This document shows, one piece after another, positions 11,266-11,268 of a stretch of DNA of 11,268 nt. Every line of letters begins with the position of its first letter. The first letter of the stretch is position 1. The position numbers and the translations under genes are program-made. This stretch comes from Candidatus Falkowiibacteriota bacterium (GTDB taxonomy: Bacteria; Patescibacteriota; Patescibacteriia; Patescibacteriales; GWE2-39-37). The stretch is taken from positions 1 to 11,268 of the forward strand of contig JAAXVE010000015.1 in assembly GCA_013335665.1 (NCBI GenBank). Direction: 5' to 3'. A model generated the notes under the pieces. It worked only from the letters and a program-made list of their open reading frames with translations, had not been told where the DNA came from and ran no database searches.

Positions 11266-11268
11266 ATT

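Noticed and set aside
11190..11268. Possible tmRNA or other known RNA gene at the right edge
   Set aside because: I looked on both strands for the tmRNA acceptor end, the 5' GGGGCTGA-like start and an alanine-rich tag ending in a stop. None is present, and no tRNA or SRP RNA core is visible.

Overview
The window is a long ribosomal-protein operon on the minus strand, preceded by a divergent regulatory gap and one unrecognised plus-strand gene. Several signs point to the Candidate Phyla Radiation (Patescibacteria): there is no rpmD (uL30) between rpsE and rplO, the order is otherwise the classical S10-spc order, several ribosomal proteins carry long low-complexity or extra tails, and some spacers hold AT-rich short repeats. 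All genes read through with the standard bacterial code. I cannot assign a genus from the sequence.

Reading the minus strand from about 10195 down to 1, the order is rplC, rplD, rplW, rplB, rpsS, rplV, rpsC, rplP, rpmC, rpsQ, rplN, rplX, rplE, rpsN (zinc type), rpsH, rplF, rplR, rpsE, rplO and the 5' part of secY. Nineteen genes are complete and secY runs off the left edge. Most are separated by 1-40 nt and are probably cotranscribed. Together they supply the large-subunit core (L2, L3, L4, L22, L23, L14, L16, L24, L5, L6), the small-subunit head, neck and platform (S3, S19, S14, S5, S8, S17), and the SecY channel that takes nascent membrane and secreted proteins from the ribosome.

Three spacers in the operon are unusual. 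The rpsC/rplV spacer (6086-6141) holds a nested GC-rich hairpin. The rplR/rplF spacer (1844-1938) and the rplO/rpsE spacer (724-830, where L30 would normally be) each hold AATT-containing heptanucleotide arrays in inverted orientation. In both, the imperfect stems have their mismatches exactly 7 nt apart. This shared architecture is the least explained structure in the window.

rpsJ (S10), which usually leads this operon, is absent, and rplC is the first gene. The 526-nt stretch from 10196 to 10721 holds candidate minus-strand promoters for the operon, several small inverted repeats, and a strong extended -10 plus-strand promoter. That promoter drives a 117-codon basic orphan protein (10722-11075) with a GNRA-loop hairpin and a good Shine-Dalgarno in its leader, and a strong terminator downstream (11144-11187). 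The right edge (11216-11265) holds another multi-tier hairpin of unknown nature.

The most notable proteins are L3 (380 aa, with an E/K-rich linker and an extra C-terminal helical-looking domain), L22 (about 80-residue charged C-terminal tail) and L23 (about 60-residue Ala/Lys-rich N-terminal tail). All 20 minus-strand starts have T immediately before ATG, mostly as ATATG, and few have a visible Shine-Dalgarno.
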